Of a stretch of DNA of 61,077 bases, positions 16,501 through 25,734 are shown in pieces. Every line of letters starts with the position of its first letter. The stretch's first letter is position 1. The stretch is taken from contig CACYXE010000011.1 of NCBI GenBank assembly GCA_902778275.1, positions 1 through 61,077 of the forward strand, read 5' to 3'. The notes under the pieces are model-generated. The model had not been told where the DNA came from, ran no database searches, and saw nothing but the letters and a program-made list of their open reading frames with translations. Origin of the DNA: Oscillospiraceae bacterium (GTDB lineage: Bacteria; Bacillota; Clostridia; Oscillospirales; Oscillospiraceae). The position numbers and the translations under genes were made by a program.

Positions 16501-19500
16501 TCCCGGCCTTTGCCGGAATGAGGCGAATCGAGCGCAGCTCACCCAGTGCGCCGGCCGCGGCACAGACAGACAGAGAGCATTTGGTCCCGTCCGCATCTGC
16601 TTCCCAGGTGCAGGCGTCTTCTGACAGTTCCCAGCCCTGCGGCTGCGGGACCGGAGCCAGGGGAAAGGATTTTTCACCGGTCTCCAGGCTCAGCCGCAGG
16701 CCCTCATCCTGTTCCAAATCACGGGGGGAGCCATAGACGCTCAGCTGTCCGCAGCGGGCAAAGCAGTCGCCGCGATTAGTTGACATAATATTGTATGCGC
16801 CATTGGACAGCAGACAGGCGCGTTCCGTCTGATCCTGGGGGCCGCCGCGCAGCTGCCAGCGGTCCCCAAATCGCCGCTCCGGCTTTTCCGGAACGGGCCG
16901 CAGATCCCGGCGGATCACCGCGCCGGAGTCCGGCAGCCGTTCCTGCAGCAGCAGCGCGTAGGCGGCCATGTCGCTGCGGGAGAAAAAGCGCCGCTGTATG
17001 CTCCCGCCGCAGACGGCGTTGGCCGCCGCCAGGATGCTCATGCCCACATGGTGCGCCATGTAGCATTGGACTTTTTCTCCCTCGTCCCGGCGGCAGCGGG
17101 AGGGGCTGAAATCCAGAGCTTCCATGTAGCCGAAGCGGCCCACGGCGCCGAAACGCTCCAGACGGCGCAGGTTGCGCACCGCGCCGTGGGCATCCACGGC
17201 CAGCGCCAGAAAGCTGCTGTAGGGGGAGACCACCATGTCTGCGTCCTGCCCCCGCTTCAGACTCAGGGCGCTGCAGCCGTTGGCCTTGTAGCGGTAGCTG
17301 AGCATGGGGTCCAGCGCGAAGAAGGCGCTCTCGGAGATGCCCCAGGGCTTGCCGGCAAAGACCCTGCGTTTTTGCACATACAGGCAAAAGCGGCTGCTCT
17401 CATAGAGCAGGCTGCCCCGGCACAGGGGGAGAAACAAGGCCGGCATCAAATACTCGAACATGGTGCCGGTCCAGCTGGCGAGCCCCCGGTAGCCGTCCTT
17501 CTGCAGCTGGGCACGGCTGAGCCGACGCCAATGCTTTTCCGGAACGTCGCCTTTGGCGATGGCCAGATAACTGGTGAGCATGGCCTCGCTGGCCATCAGG
17601 TCGTACCAGCCGCCGGCGCCGTGTTCCGCCTCGGTGTCGTAACAGATATAGAACAAAGCCCGGTCCGGATCATACAGAGGACTGAAATCCATGGGCGCCA
17701 TCAGCGCCTCTGTCCGCCGGGCAAGCTCAGTCTCATTCAGTTCCTCCAGCGCCTGCTGGACAGTGAGCAGCGAAGCATAGAGGTTTCCGCTGTCTACGGT
17801 GGATATGAAGGCCGGGGAGAGGGGCAGGAGGCTCCGGGTATCATACCAATTGTAAAAATGGCCCCGGTGCCGGGGCATGCGCTCCAGACTGTCCAGCATA
17901 CGGGCGACCGCCGTCAGCGCGTCCCGGGCGGGCAGCAGCTCCAGATCCACTGCGGCCATAAAGGAACAGAGGGCCATGCCGATATTGGTGGGCGAGGTCC
18001 GGTGGGCCAGCCCCACCGGCGGCTGCTCCTGAAAATTGTCCGGGGGCAGGTAGTTGTCCTCCGAGGTGCAGAAACTCAGATAATAGCGCAGGCTCTCTCC
18101 TGCGGCGGCGCACAGAAAGCTGCGTTCCGCGGCGCTCAGCGGCGTATCCCTGTGGGCAGGCAGCGCCAGAGCCGCGGCGGTCAGGGGCGCGAGCAGCCAC
18201 AGCAGTCCCGCCGAGCGGCCGATGATGACCGGGGAGAAGAGCAAAAGCAACAGTCCCAGCAGCATGCTCTGCCACATGGCCTTCAGGTGGGCCGACAGGC
18301 CGCTGCCGCTCTGTTCGCTCTGTGCGGCGGTCTGCCATTGGAGCAGATGCCTGTGGGAGACCAGCATCCTCCACAGCGCCAGTACGATGGCAGAGAGGCA
18401 GATCCAGGCTTCGTAGGGCAGCAGCCACAGGCGGATGAAGGTCTGCACGATGGCACCGCCCACACCGGTGAGCAGCCGGGTATAGCGGCGCAGCCGGATA
18501 CTCTGCCGCTGCCGCAGACCGCCCTCGGCCAGACTGATCAGCAGCCTGCTCAGCAGGGCCAGCAGCGCCGCCCCGGCGGACACCGCCAGACCGCTGCCCG
18601 GCAGGAAAAAACCAGCCATAATGGCAAGCAGGGTCATGGGCGAAAGCAGACTGCGGCGGAGATTGTCGAACAGCCGCCAGCGGTCAATGGGAGAGAAATC
18701 CCGGCAGAACACCCAGGGCAGGTTCTGCCAATCTCCCCGGACCCAGCGGTGCATGCGCCGGTAATAGGCCAGGGGCTTTGCGGGAAAAGTGTCGGAAAAG
18801 GACACGTCACCAAGAAATCCGCCGTGCAGGCAGGCCCCCTCCAGCGCGTCGTGGGACAGGACCCTGCCTGCGGGGATGTGGGCCTCAGAGCACTGGAGCA
18901 GGGCGCGGACGTCCAGGATACCCTTTCCCGCGAAGCCGGAGGAACCGAAGGCGTCCATGTACAGCTCGCTGCACAGTCCCCCGTAGGGGTCGCTGCCTCC
19001 GGCCCCTGCGAAGATCAGGGCGAAATCCGTAGAGTTGGCGCTGGCAAGCTCCGTGTCCATACGGGGCTGCAGCACGGCGCAGCCCCTGGTGACCACCCGC
19101 TTTTTCGGGTCGATGTGAGGCTTGGCCAGCGGGTGGAGCATGGCTCCGATCAGTTCCCCGGCTGCGCCGGGATAGAGCCGGGTGTCGCTGTCCAGGGTGA
19201 GGATATAGCGCGTTCCCGCAAGCTGTGTGCGGTTTCCGGTGAAATGCAGCGCCGAGGATCGGCCGCAGAGCAGCCGGGCCAGCTCCAGAAGGGCGCCCCG
19301 CTTGCGGTCCTGCCCGGACCAGAGCTCCCCGTCAAAGCTGCGCTCCCGGGTAAACAGATAAAAGCCGCCGCCGTATTTTCGGTTCAGGTCCTCGACAGCC
19401 CGGCAGGCGGCGGACAGGATCGGCGCATCCTCCTCCGTGTGGGCGCTGCCCGCCGCGGGCAGGTCTGCCAGCAGGCCGAAGGACAGGTTTTTCCCCTCCC

Positions 19501-20617
19501 GGCGGCTGGCAAGGCGCAGCTGCTCCAGGCGAGAGGCCTGCGCGGAGGCGGTCTCGGGATCGGTCAGCAGGGCGGAGACCACGCAGAGGGTCCGCCCCTC
19601 GGCGGGCACACCCTTTTCCATATCCATCCGCGGCAGCCGCCTGGGCGGCACCAGATGCAGCAGCAGAAAGTCCAGCAGAGCCTTCACTAGCTCCGACACC
19701 GGCAGCAAAAGCAGAAAAGCCGCCGCGGCGCTGTGATAGACGAAAGCGGGCAGCAGCGAGAAAAACAGACTGAGCAGCAGATTGGCCGCAATATAGAGCG
19801 CGGCACCGCGATGCTTCTTTTCTTCAAACAGGTAAAAGCCCACATGCCGGGCTTCGACCTTGGCGGTCTTGATCAGACGCCGGGCATAGCTGTGCTCCTC
19901 CATGCCCAGCCGTGCGGCCAGGCGCTCCACCTGCCGCAGATAGGCCTGCTGAGTCTCCCGGTCCATGCGGGGATAGTCTCCGCTGGGATCGGCGGAAAGA
20001 ATGGCTCCGGTCACATCCACGCCGCGCAGAAGCTTCTCCGTATCCAGCACGGAGAACAGCCGCAGGGTACCGAACAGGGCCTCCAGGGCGGCGGCGTGGG
20101 TCTCGGTCTCGGCGGCAAAGGGCAGCTTGCGGCAGACAGACGCGATCTCGGCGATGACGGCGGCCCGAAGGGCGGCGGGAAACAGATCCAGTTCGGAGCG
20201 GCGCAGCACGGTCACAGACTGAAAGCCGTCCAGAAAACGCTTGCAGCGCTCCTCCGTGACCCGGCCCTGGCCGGACTCCACCAGGGACCTGCAGAGACAG
20301 AGGATCAGCAGCCCCTCGTCGCAAAGCCGCAGCCGCTTCGCCTGAGACAGAGCCGAGCAGGTGGCGGCGTACTCCCGCTGCACCATATAGTAGTTGTCCA
20401 GCAGCCACTCACAGGCGGCGGGGGGCTTGGGCAGAGATCCGTAGCGCCGCCGCACCGCCTCATGGGTCCGGCGGATGTCCCCCAGATGGCGGCGCAGGAG
20501 CTTTGCGCCGCTGTGCCCGCTGGCGATTTGCGTGGGGCGCAGCAGCCTGGCGGTGGAGGCGGCATAGTCATAAAGCCCTTCGTCGGAAATAAAAAGACCG
20601 GTATTGATCATGTCCAT
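13541..20617 (-). CDS. Cyclic beta-1,2-glucan synthase-like glycosyltransferase/phosphorylase
   Basis: A very large membrane protein of 2358 residues related to NdvB/Cgs, which makes beta-1,2-glucans from UDP-glucose and cyclises them. Order of parts: helical N-terminal region (1-270); membrane helices (about 275-330); GT84 transferase region with the LTLDSDTRLYPG donor-site motif near 476; further membrane helices (about 660-850); glycoamylase-like domain (about 900-1200); and a GH94 phosphorylase module (about 1230-2358) with the catalytic GSGDWNDG motif near 2072. The start has GGGAGA about 6 nt upstream; a TTG start at 20668 is less likely. It probably acts alone. The gene contains six copies of the TTATGTMAAC word described in the findings. 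Confidence 0.88.
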   Translation of the reverse strand: MDMINTGLFISDEGLYDYAASTARLLRPTQIASGHSGAKLLRRHLGDIRRTHEAVRRRYGSLPKPPAACEWLLDNYYMVQREYAATCSALSQAKRLRLCDEGLLILCLCRSLVESGQGRVTEERCKRFLDGFQSVTVLRRSELDLFPAALRAAVIAEIASVCRKLPFAAETETHAAALEALFGTLRLFSVLDTEKLLRGVDVTGAILSADPSGDYPRMDRETQQAYLRQVERLAARLGMEEHSYARRLIKTAKVEARHVGFYLFEEKKHRGAALYIAANLLLSLFFSLLPAFVYHSAAAAFLLLLPVSELVKALLDFLLLHLVPPRRLPRMDMEKGVPAEGRTLCVVSALLTDPETASAQASRLEQLRLASRREGKNLSFGLLADLPAAGSAHTEEDAPILSAACRAVEDLNRKYGGGFYLFTRERSFDGELWSGQDRKRGALLELARLLCGRSSALHFTGNRTQLAGTRYILTLDSDTRLYPGAAGELIGAMLHPLAKPHIDPKKRVVTRGCAVLQPRMDTELASANSTDFALIFAGAGGSDPYGGLCSELYMDAFGSSGFAGKGILDVRALLQCSEAHIPAGRVLSHDALEGACLHGGFLGDVSFSDTFPAKPLAYYRRMHRWVRGDWQNLPWVFCRDFSPIDRWRLFDNLRRSLLSPMTLLAIMAGFFLPGSGLAVSAGAALLALLSRLLISLAEGGLRQRQSIRLRRYTRLLTGVGGAIVQTFIRLWLLPYEAWICLSAIVLALWRMLVSHRHLLQWQTAAQSEQSGSGLSAHLKAMWQSMLLGLLLLLFSPVIIGRSAGLLWLLAPLTAAALALPAHRDTPLSAAERSFLCAAAGESLRYYLSFCTSEDNYLPPDNFQEQPPVGLAHRTSPTNIGMALCSFMAAVDLELLPARDALTAVARMLDSLERMPRHRGHFYNWYDTRSLLPLSPAFISTVDSGNLYASLLTVQQALEELNETELARRTEALMAPMDFSPLYDPDRALFYICYDTEAEHGAGGWYDLMASEAMLTSYLAIAKGDVPEKHWRRLSRAQLQKDGYRGLASWTGTMFEYLMPALFLPLCRGSLLYESSRFCLYVQKRRVFAGKPWGISESAFFALDPMLSYRYKANGCSALSLKRGQDADMVVSPYSSFLALAVDAHGAVRNLRRLERFGAVGRFGYMEALDFSPSRCRRDEGEKVQCYMAHHVGMSILAAANAVCGGSIQRRFFSRSDMAAYALLLQERLPDSGAVIRRDLRPVPEKPERRFGDRWQLRGGPQDQTERACLLSNGAYNIMSTNRGDCFARCGQLSVYGSPRDLEQDEGLRLSLETGEKSFPLAPVPQPQGWELSEDACTWEADADGTKCSLSVCAAAGALGELRSIRLIPAKAGTFSLRLDLSPILSDYNDYVNHPAYWRLGIAAKREKNALLLRRLRRGEHKELWLCLACDRDVVFETAPGGETGLPDPRISARVKLSLAAGQTETARFSLCVGWDAKTALDDARRILASPQRGSLVSAVATHLDLPPSEIGEAMAMLPSLLRPLYGAPPRRELWPYGISGDHPLICCEAKAAEALPLLRRFCLLKSCGLEADLVYLTDELGEYRQPFHRQIGDALAVLGLDALLGSSAGVHFVPPSAGETVKGLAALCIGELPRVSRPLRLPILGQPRGKGTAPEYRWHGSEFEYYVNLSLPSRAWQQMLSNGSLGAIVSDCGMSGLWLENAREMRLIPPDTDARSTQGAELLWLEADGQNVSLFAANDGFPCRVHYGPGYACWEKEIAGRQIRTRVFIPMNTNVRILVVEGAAGLPLHWCLRPLLGAADAASLRVSFSGGLFRAENPEAYLPGTTLLAAANCPSTCRTAFTPPAMDLQLTARETSILVCGSCSESELKELCKLDRAMEAFAETRRYWASLLCRLQISSGDGAMDHYLNGWAAYQAVACRLWGRSSLYQSGGAIGFRDQLQDAVNLLLLDPGFARRQILDCCRHQYVEGDVMHWWHPHPEGDRGIRSRCSDDLLWLPWALCEYVDATGDLALCEEEISYVNSMPLADDEWDRYERPEISEASASVLYHAKAALDRCMDRGFGPHDLPYMGSGDWNDGLDAAGGESVWLAWFLTYCAGRFASLLEKLCKPNTQRYRDCADRAAQAAERAWNGRWYRRAYRSDGSPLGGEERIDLLPQAWAVFCGEEAAHADAALDAALERLVDGEHGLIRLFGPPFGQDEPYPGYIAGYGEGFRENGGQYTHGAIWLAMACLRRGRRAEGLRLLRMLLPENHDPARYEAEPFVLAADVYTAPGCEGMAGWTWYTGSAGWYFRAVTRELLGLELRNGRLYIHPRLEHYNARWTDPQGTEHAIAVDGTAITVDGSPYDGGPIPPEHNMKSL
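14293..16788 (-). repeat. Six copies of TTATGTMAAC inside the glucan synthase gene
   Basis: Copies, all on the coding strand: 14293-14302, 14555-14564, 14998-15007, 15614-15623, 16442-16451 (all TTATGTAAAC) and 16779-16788 (TTATGTCAAC). Codon phase differs: Leu-Cys-Lys at the first and third, Tyr-Val-Asn at the second, fourth and fifth, Ile-Met-Ser-Thr at the sixth. None occurs in the remaining 3.8 kb of the gene upstream. Confidence 0.8.
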
Positions 20618-20706
20618 TGGTATTCTCCCGATTCTTTGTATAGTCACCAGAGATTTTTCCCAGCGCAAGAAATTCTATGCAAATGAGGTCTGACAAGAAA
20701 AAATGC

Positions 20707-20735
20707 TTGACAGCGGGCTGGGAATCGTGTATAGT
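20707..20735 (+). promoter_or_regulatory. Promoter of ylxM-ffh
   Basis: Consensus -35 TTGACA (20707-20712), 17-bp spacer and -10 TATAGT (20730-20735), 36 bp before the ylxM start. Confidence 0.8.
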
Positions 20736-20771
20736 GCGTTAAGGCAAAAAGCTTGACAGGAGGCAATTCAC

Positions 20772-21128
20772 GTGAAAGACAGCAGATTGATGCAGAGTAT
20801 GATGCTGGATTTCTACGGGGAACTGCTCACCGAGAAGCAGCGCCAGTGCTTCGATCTGCATTACAATGAGGATCTGAGCCTTTCGGAGATCGCCGAGCAG
20901 AGCGGGATCTCCCGCCAGGGCGTGTGGGACAACATCCGCCGCGCCGAGGCGGCCATGAAGGACATGGAGGAGAAGACCGGGCTGATCCGGCGCTCTGTGG
21001 AGACCAGGGAGGCGCTGGAAAAGCTGCAAAAGCCCATCCGGGCACTGCGGGAGCTCAGCGCGGGACAGGTAAGGGAACTGGCCGACGAGGCCGCCCGGCA
21101 GCTGAGCGAGCTGCTGGAACGGCTGTGA
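20772..21128 (+). CDS. ylxM: UPF0122 family HTH protein YlxM
   Basis: A 118-residue helix-turn-helix protein of the YlxM/UPF0122 family, almost always encoded beside ffh and thought to modulate the signal recognition particle pathway. The sigma-70 region 4-like helix-turn-helix is LSLSEIAEQSGISRQGVWDN (about 36-55), preceded by LTEKQRQCFDLHY. The C-terminal half is Glu-, Ala- and Lys-rich and probably helical. The start codon is GTG at 20772, with AGGAGG 8 nt upstream. It is cotranscribed with ffh, 10 bp downstream, from the promoter at 20707. Confidence 0.92.
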   Translation: MKDSRLMQSMMLDFYGELLTEKQRQCFDLHYNEDLSLSEIAEQSGISRQGVWDNIRRAEAAMKDMEEKTGLIRRSVETREALEKLQKPIRALRELSAGQVRELADEAARQLSELLERL

Positions 21129-21138
21129 GGGACGAAAG

Positions 21139-22509
<1,371 letters not shown>

Positions 22510-22578
22510 TCGATTTGTTTACATCACGCAGGGCGTGTTTGTAATAAAAGAGAGATTTCATTTGGAGGTGAATATACA

Positions 22579-22815
22579 ATGGTCAAAATCAGACTTCGCA
22601 GAATGGGTGCCAAGAAGGCTCCTTACTACCGCATCGTCGTTGCGGATTCCCGTAGCCCCCGTGACGGTCGTTTCATCGAGGAAGTAGGCATCTATGATCC
22701 CATGGCTGACAGCGAGAAGCTGAAGGTCAACATGGAGCGTGTGCAGTACTGGATCGCCAACGGCGCACAGCCCACCGATACCGTCCGCGGCCTTCTGAAA
22801 AAGGTCGAGGCCTGA
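22579..22815 (+). CDS. rpsP: 30S ribosomal protein S16
   Basis: A complete 78-residue S16 with the family hallmarks [10 protein letters not shown] at the N-terminus, [16 protein letters not shown], and EEVGIYDP. S16 binds 16S rRNA early in 30S assembly. GGAGG lies 9 nt before the ATG. It is followed closely by khpA, the standard order. The 70 bp between ffh and rpsP contain no obvious terminator, so readthrough from ffh is possible. Confidence 0.97.
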   Translation: MVKIRLRRMGAKKAPYYRIVVADSRSPRDGRFIEEVGIYDPMADSEKLKVNMERVQYWIANGAQPTDTVRGLLKKVEA

Positions 22816-22833
22816 TAAGGAGTTTCTACCGGC

Positions 22834-23064
22834 ATGAAAGAACTATTGACCTACATCGTACAGAGTCTTGTGGACAATCCCGATCAAGTCTCTGTGACCG
22901 AGCGCAAAGCCGACGGCGAGATCATTTTTGAGGTCCGAGTCGCCGACGGCGATATGGGCAAGGTCATCGGCCGGCAGGGCAGGATCGTAAAGCAGATCCG
23001 TATACTCATGCGGGCCGTTGCCCAGAGAAAGGGCAAGAAGGTTTCGGTTGAGATTCTTGACTGA
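22834..23064 (+). CDS. khpA: KH-domain RNA-binding protein KhpA
   Basis: A 76-residue single KH-domain protein (YlqC/KhpA family) with the GKVIGRQGRIVKQIR loop (about 47-61), the GxxG-type RNA-binding signature. In Firmicutes KhpA pairs with KhpB (Jag) to bind RNA and influence cell division and elongation; khpB is not in this window. AAGGAG lies 10 nt before the ATG. It is cotranscribed with rpsP, 18 bp away, and the strong terminator after it separates the pair from the lipoprotein genes. Confidence 0.93.
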   Translation: MKELLTYIVQSLVDNPDQVSVTERKADGEIIFEVRVADGDMGKVIGRQGRIVKQIRILMRAVAQRKGKKVSVEILD

Positions 23065-23070
23065 TCCTGA

Positions 23071-23108
23071 ACGCAAAAGGCAGGGGAGAGATCCTCTGCC
23101 TTTTGCGC
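23071..23108 (+). terminator. Terminator after rpsP-khpA
   Basis: Arms GCAAAAGGCA and TGCCTTTTGC enclose a partly paired GGGGA/TCCTC region and a short loop. Confidence 0.75.
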
Positions 23109-23144
23109 TGCTTGCGGGAATGAAACAGAAATCCTAATGGTGAA

Positions 23145-23173
23145 TTGAAATACAAGCATATCCGTGTTATAAT
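23145..23173 (+). promoter_or_regulatory. Promoter of the first paralogous lipoprotein
   Basis: -35 TTGAAA (23145-23150), 17-bp spacer, -10 TATAAT (23168-23173), 31 bp before the start codon. Confidence 0.75.
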
Positions 23174-23204
23174 ACATAAACCGGTCTGCGAGAGGGGGCA
23201 CGCC

Positions 23205-24113
23205 ATGAAACAATGGAAAAAGCTGCTGGCGCTGCTGCTGGCGGCCGCCATGCTGACGGGGCTGAGCGGCTGCGGCGTGTTCGACACCAAGATGGCCAAG
23301 GCCCTCCAAAAGATGAGCAAGCTCCGGAATCTCCACTATGAGATCAGCGCGGATCTGAGCCTGGATATCCGACAGGCGGAACCGGACGAGAGCGGGCAGG
23401 AAGCGGGCGCGGAGCCTGCGCCCGGCATCACGGTGGACGGCAGCTTCCGGGGAAGCGGAGAGCTGTTCGTGGATCCGCTGCTGGTGAAGATGGACACGCA
23501 AGTCCGCGTGCCGGGCTTTGAGAGCAGCAAGCGCTTGTATCTGGAGAAAAAGGACAGCGTGTTCTTCGTATACAGCCTGGCAAACGGCGGCAGCATCTGG
23601 GAAAAGCAGGGCTTCGCCCTGGAGGAGAAGACCCGTGTCAACGCCCTGCGTTTTCTGATCACCGGCCTTGACAGCTTTGAGATCACAGACGATCCCGCCC
23701 TCCGACAGGAGGGGGCCACCTGTTTTCGCGGTATGCTCCCGGGGGAATTCCTGCAGGAGCTGCTGGAGATGTTTGAGGTGGAGAGCACATTGAGGGATGG
23801 CTTGGGCCTGCGCCTGGCGGAGGGCCTGTTCGTGGAGATCCGCGACGTGCCTGCCTATCTCTGGGTGGATGACAGCTCCGGCATGATCAGCCGGGTCGAC
23901 GTGGATCTGACCGAGACGGGCGCCAACATGGCGCGCCGGCAGTTGGAGGAGCTGCGCGAGGCGTCTGCCTTCGACAGCCTGGGGCTGAAAACGGAGCTTA
24001 CGGAGCTTCGCCTGAGCGTGCAGCTGTCCCGCTTTGACGAGGCGGAGAGCTTCACGATCCCGGATGAGGCGCAATCCCCCTGGGGTGAGACTGTGATGCC
24101 CTGGGAAAAATAA
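23205..24113 (+). CDS. Lipoprotein of unknown function, paralogue 1
   Basis: A 302-residue predicted lipoprotein with a signal peptide (KKLLALLLAAAMLTGL) and lipobox LSGC at about 20-23. The mature part begins GVFDTKMAKALQKMSKL and is alpha/beta with an acidic linker. Fold and function are unknown to me. Its topology and order of conserved segments parallel the next gene (DTKM..A.QKMSK; SGMISR), showing a tandem duplication followed by strong divergence. AGAGGGGG lies about 6 nt before the ATG at 23205. It has its own promoter and lies, unusually, between khpA and rimM. Confidence 0.8.
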   Translation: MKQWKKLLALLLAAAMLTGLSGCGVFDTKMAKALQKMSKLRNLHYEISADLSLDIRQAEPDESGQEAGAEPAPGITVDGSFRGSGELFVDPLLVKMDTQVRVPGFESSKRLYLEKKDSVFFVYSLANGGSIWEKQGFALEEKTRVNALRFLITGLDSFEITDDPALRQEGATCFRGMLPGEFLQELLEMFEVESTLRDGLGLRLAEGLFVEIRDVPAYLWVDDSSGMISRVDVDLTETGANMARRQLEELREASAFDSLGLKTELTELRLSVQLSRFDEAESFTIPDEAQSPWGETVMPWEK

Positions 24114-24222
24114 GCCCAAAGCCGCCGACGGGAACTTTTCAAAATTAGTTGTCGTCACATGAAACGAAGCGAACAACAGGCGAAATGTGTTTTGGCAGTC
24201 TGAAAAAAGAAAGGAGATTTCG

Positions 24223-25116
24223 ATGAAGCAGTTGAAGAAGATTCTGGTCATTGTTTTGGCCTTGGCTATGGTTCTGAGCCTCAGCGCCTGCGGCGCCTTT
24301 GAGACCAAAATGGTCAAGGCTGCGCAGAAGATGAGCAAGGCAGAGAGCTTCCGCATGGATATGGACATGGATATGGACATGAGCCTCTCTCTCATGGGCG
24401 AATCCCTTGGGATCGACGCTAATGTGGAGGCCAAAATGGACATACTCACAGAGCCGGTGAAGATGGGCGGCAATATGACCATTGACATGATGGACGAGGA
24501 GATTGAATTCCTCTTCTATTTAGAGCAGACTGACGACGGCTACACCCTGTACCTGTCCCCGGACGACGGAGAGAGCTGGGTTCGCCGGGATGTGGAAGGC
24601 GTAGAGGCTCCCGAGGTCAGCAAGACGGAGCAGTTGGGTATGCTTGCCAAGCTGGCCGAGACCTTTGAGGAGCAGGGGACTGAGGAGATCCGCGGTTCCG
24701 CCGCGACGGTATACAAAGGCATAATCCCCGGCGCGGACATCAGCGCGGTGATCGCAGAATCCGGCGCACTGGAGCAGTTGGCAGAGCTGCAGGACAGTGC
24801 CGAGATCGATCTGTCCGGCCTGGACTTTTCCAATCTGAGTGACATCCCTGCCACGATCGCCATAGACAACAAGTCCGGCATGATCTCTCGTTACACCATG
24901 GACATGACCGACATCATGCAGGATTTCATGGGATCCATCATGGACGTGGTCCTGGCACAGGTGGCCAAGGAGTCCGGCATGGAGGGCGTGGATCTGGCGG
25001 CCCTGGGCCTGACCGTGGAGATCAACAAGGTGGAAGCTACAGTGGATCTGTTCGACTATGACGCGGTCAAGACCGTGGAGATCCCCCAGGCGGCCCTGGA
25101 AGCGAAAGCGGCCTGA
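24223..25116 (+). CDS. Lipoprotein of unknown function, paralogue 2
   Basis: A 297-residue predicted lipoprotein with signal peptide (KKILVIVLALAMVLSL) and lipobox LSAC at about 20-23, followed by GAFETKMVKAAQKMSKA. It is paralogous to the gene upstream. A short tandem Met-Asp repeat (four MD units) sits near residue 45, encoded by near-identical ATGGA(T/C) codons, a possible slippage site. The body contains a DDGYTLYLSPDDGESWVRRD strand region and the shared SGMISR segment. AAAGGAGA lies about 6 nt before the ATG at 24223. A strong terminator follows, so the pair forms a separate unit inserted between khpA and rimM. Confidence 0.8.
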   Translation: MKQLKKILVIVLALAMVLSLSACGAFETKMVKAAQKMSKAESFRMDMDMDMDMSLSLMGESLGIDANVEAKMDILTEPVKMGGNMTIDMMDEEIEFLFYLEQTDDGYTLYLSPDDGESWVRRDVEGVEAPEVSKTEQLGMLAKLAETFEEQGTEEIRGSAATVYKGIIPGADISAVIAESGALEQLAELQDSAEIDLSGLDFSNLSDIPATIAIDNKSGMISRYTMDMTDIMQDFMGSIMDVVLAQVAKESGMEGVDLAALGLTVEINKVEATVDLFDYDAVKTVEIPQAALEAKAA

Positions 25117-25132
25117 GAAAACAACATAACGG

Positions 25133-25172
25133 TCCCCGGCGGTTGCAATGAAAACCGCCGGGGATTCTTTTG
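25133..25172 (+). terminator. Terminator after the lipoprotein pair
   Basis: A perfect 12-bp stem TCCCCGGCGGTT/AACCGCCGGGGA (25133-25144/25153-25164) followed by TTCTTTTG. Confidence 0.85.
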
Positions 25173-25201
25173 TTGGCAAACGGCGTCCTTTGTGTTAAAA
25201 T
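25173..25201 (+). promoter_or_regulatory. Promoter of rimM-trmD-rsmA
   Basis: -35 TTGGCA (25173-25178), 17-bp spacer, -10 TAAAAT (25196-25201), immediately after the lipoprotein terminator and 40 bp before rimM. Confidence 0.65.
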
Positions 25202-25241
25202 CTATCCGTTATGGCCAATAATCACAGGGAGAAGATCGCCT

Positions 25242-25730
25242 ATGGAAAAGCAAGCATTTATTGAAGCCGGACGGATCACCAATACCCACGGCGTGGCCGG
25301 TGAGGTAAAGATCGAGGTCTGGCTGGACAGTCCGGAGTTCATGAAGCGCTTTAAACGCATCTATATCGACGGCAGGCCCTGTGTGCTGCGCTCGGCCCGG
25401 GTACACAAGCAGTTTCTGCTATGCTCCCTGGAGGGTGTGGGCGATGTGAACGCTGCCATGGCGCTGAAGGGGAAGACTGTGTTCATCGCTAGGGAGGATG
25501 CAAAGCTCCCCGCCGGGACCTATTTCCTCCAGGATCTGATCGGCGCCCGGGTGGTGGACGAGCAGGAGAGAGAGATCGGGATCCTCACCGAGGTGATGGA
25601 GCGCCCCGCCTCCAACATCTATGTGGTCAAGGGGGAGACGGAGCATCTGATCCCGGCAGTGCCGGAATTTATTATGTCAACCGATATAGAGGCGGGGCGC
25701 ATCACCGTCCGGCTGATCGAGGGGATGTGA
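25242..25730 (+). CDS. rimM: Ribosome maturation factor RimM
   Basis: RimM binds S19 and assists 30S head maturation. The 162-residue protein has the N-terminal domain starting IEAGRITNTHGVAGEVKIEV and the C-terminal PRC-barrel domain (about 95-160, ending AVPEFI...AGRITVRLIEGM). The ATG at 25242 has GGGAGA about 10 nt upstream; a longer in-frame frame from 25170 would overlap the promoter and is unlikely. The penultimate strand is encoded with a copy of the TTATGTMAAC word (25672-25681, Ile-Met-Ser-Thr). trmD starts 4 bp after its stop. Confidence 0.93.
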   Translation: MEKQAFIEAGRITNTHGVAGEVKIEVWLDSPEFMKRFKRIYIDGRPCVLRSARVHKQFLLCSLEGVGDVNAAMALKGKTVFIAREDAKLPAGTYFLQDLIGARVVDEQEREIGILTEVMERPASNIYVVKGETEHLIPAVPEFIMSTDIEAGRITVRLIEGM

Positions 25731-25734
25731 GATC

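Noticed and set aside
14293-16788. TTATGTAAAC as DnaA boxes
   Set aside because: DnaA boxes need TTATNCACA; these copies lack CACA, and no replication genes are near.
17048-19690. An 880-codon open frame opposite the glucan synthase gene
   Set aside because: Low-complexity Gln/Gly/Pro-rich translation antisense to recognisable GT84 and glycoamylase regions; no start signal.
22517-22526. GTTTACATCA between ffh and rpsP
   Set aside because: It differs from the recurrent GTTKACATAA word at the ninth base and was not counted.
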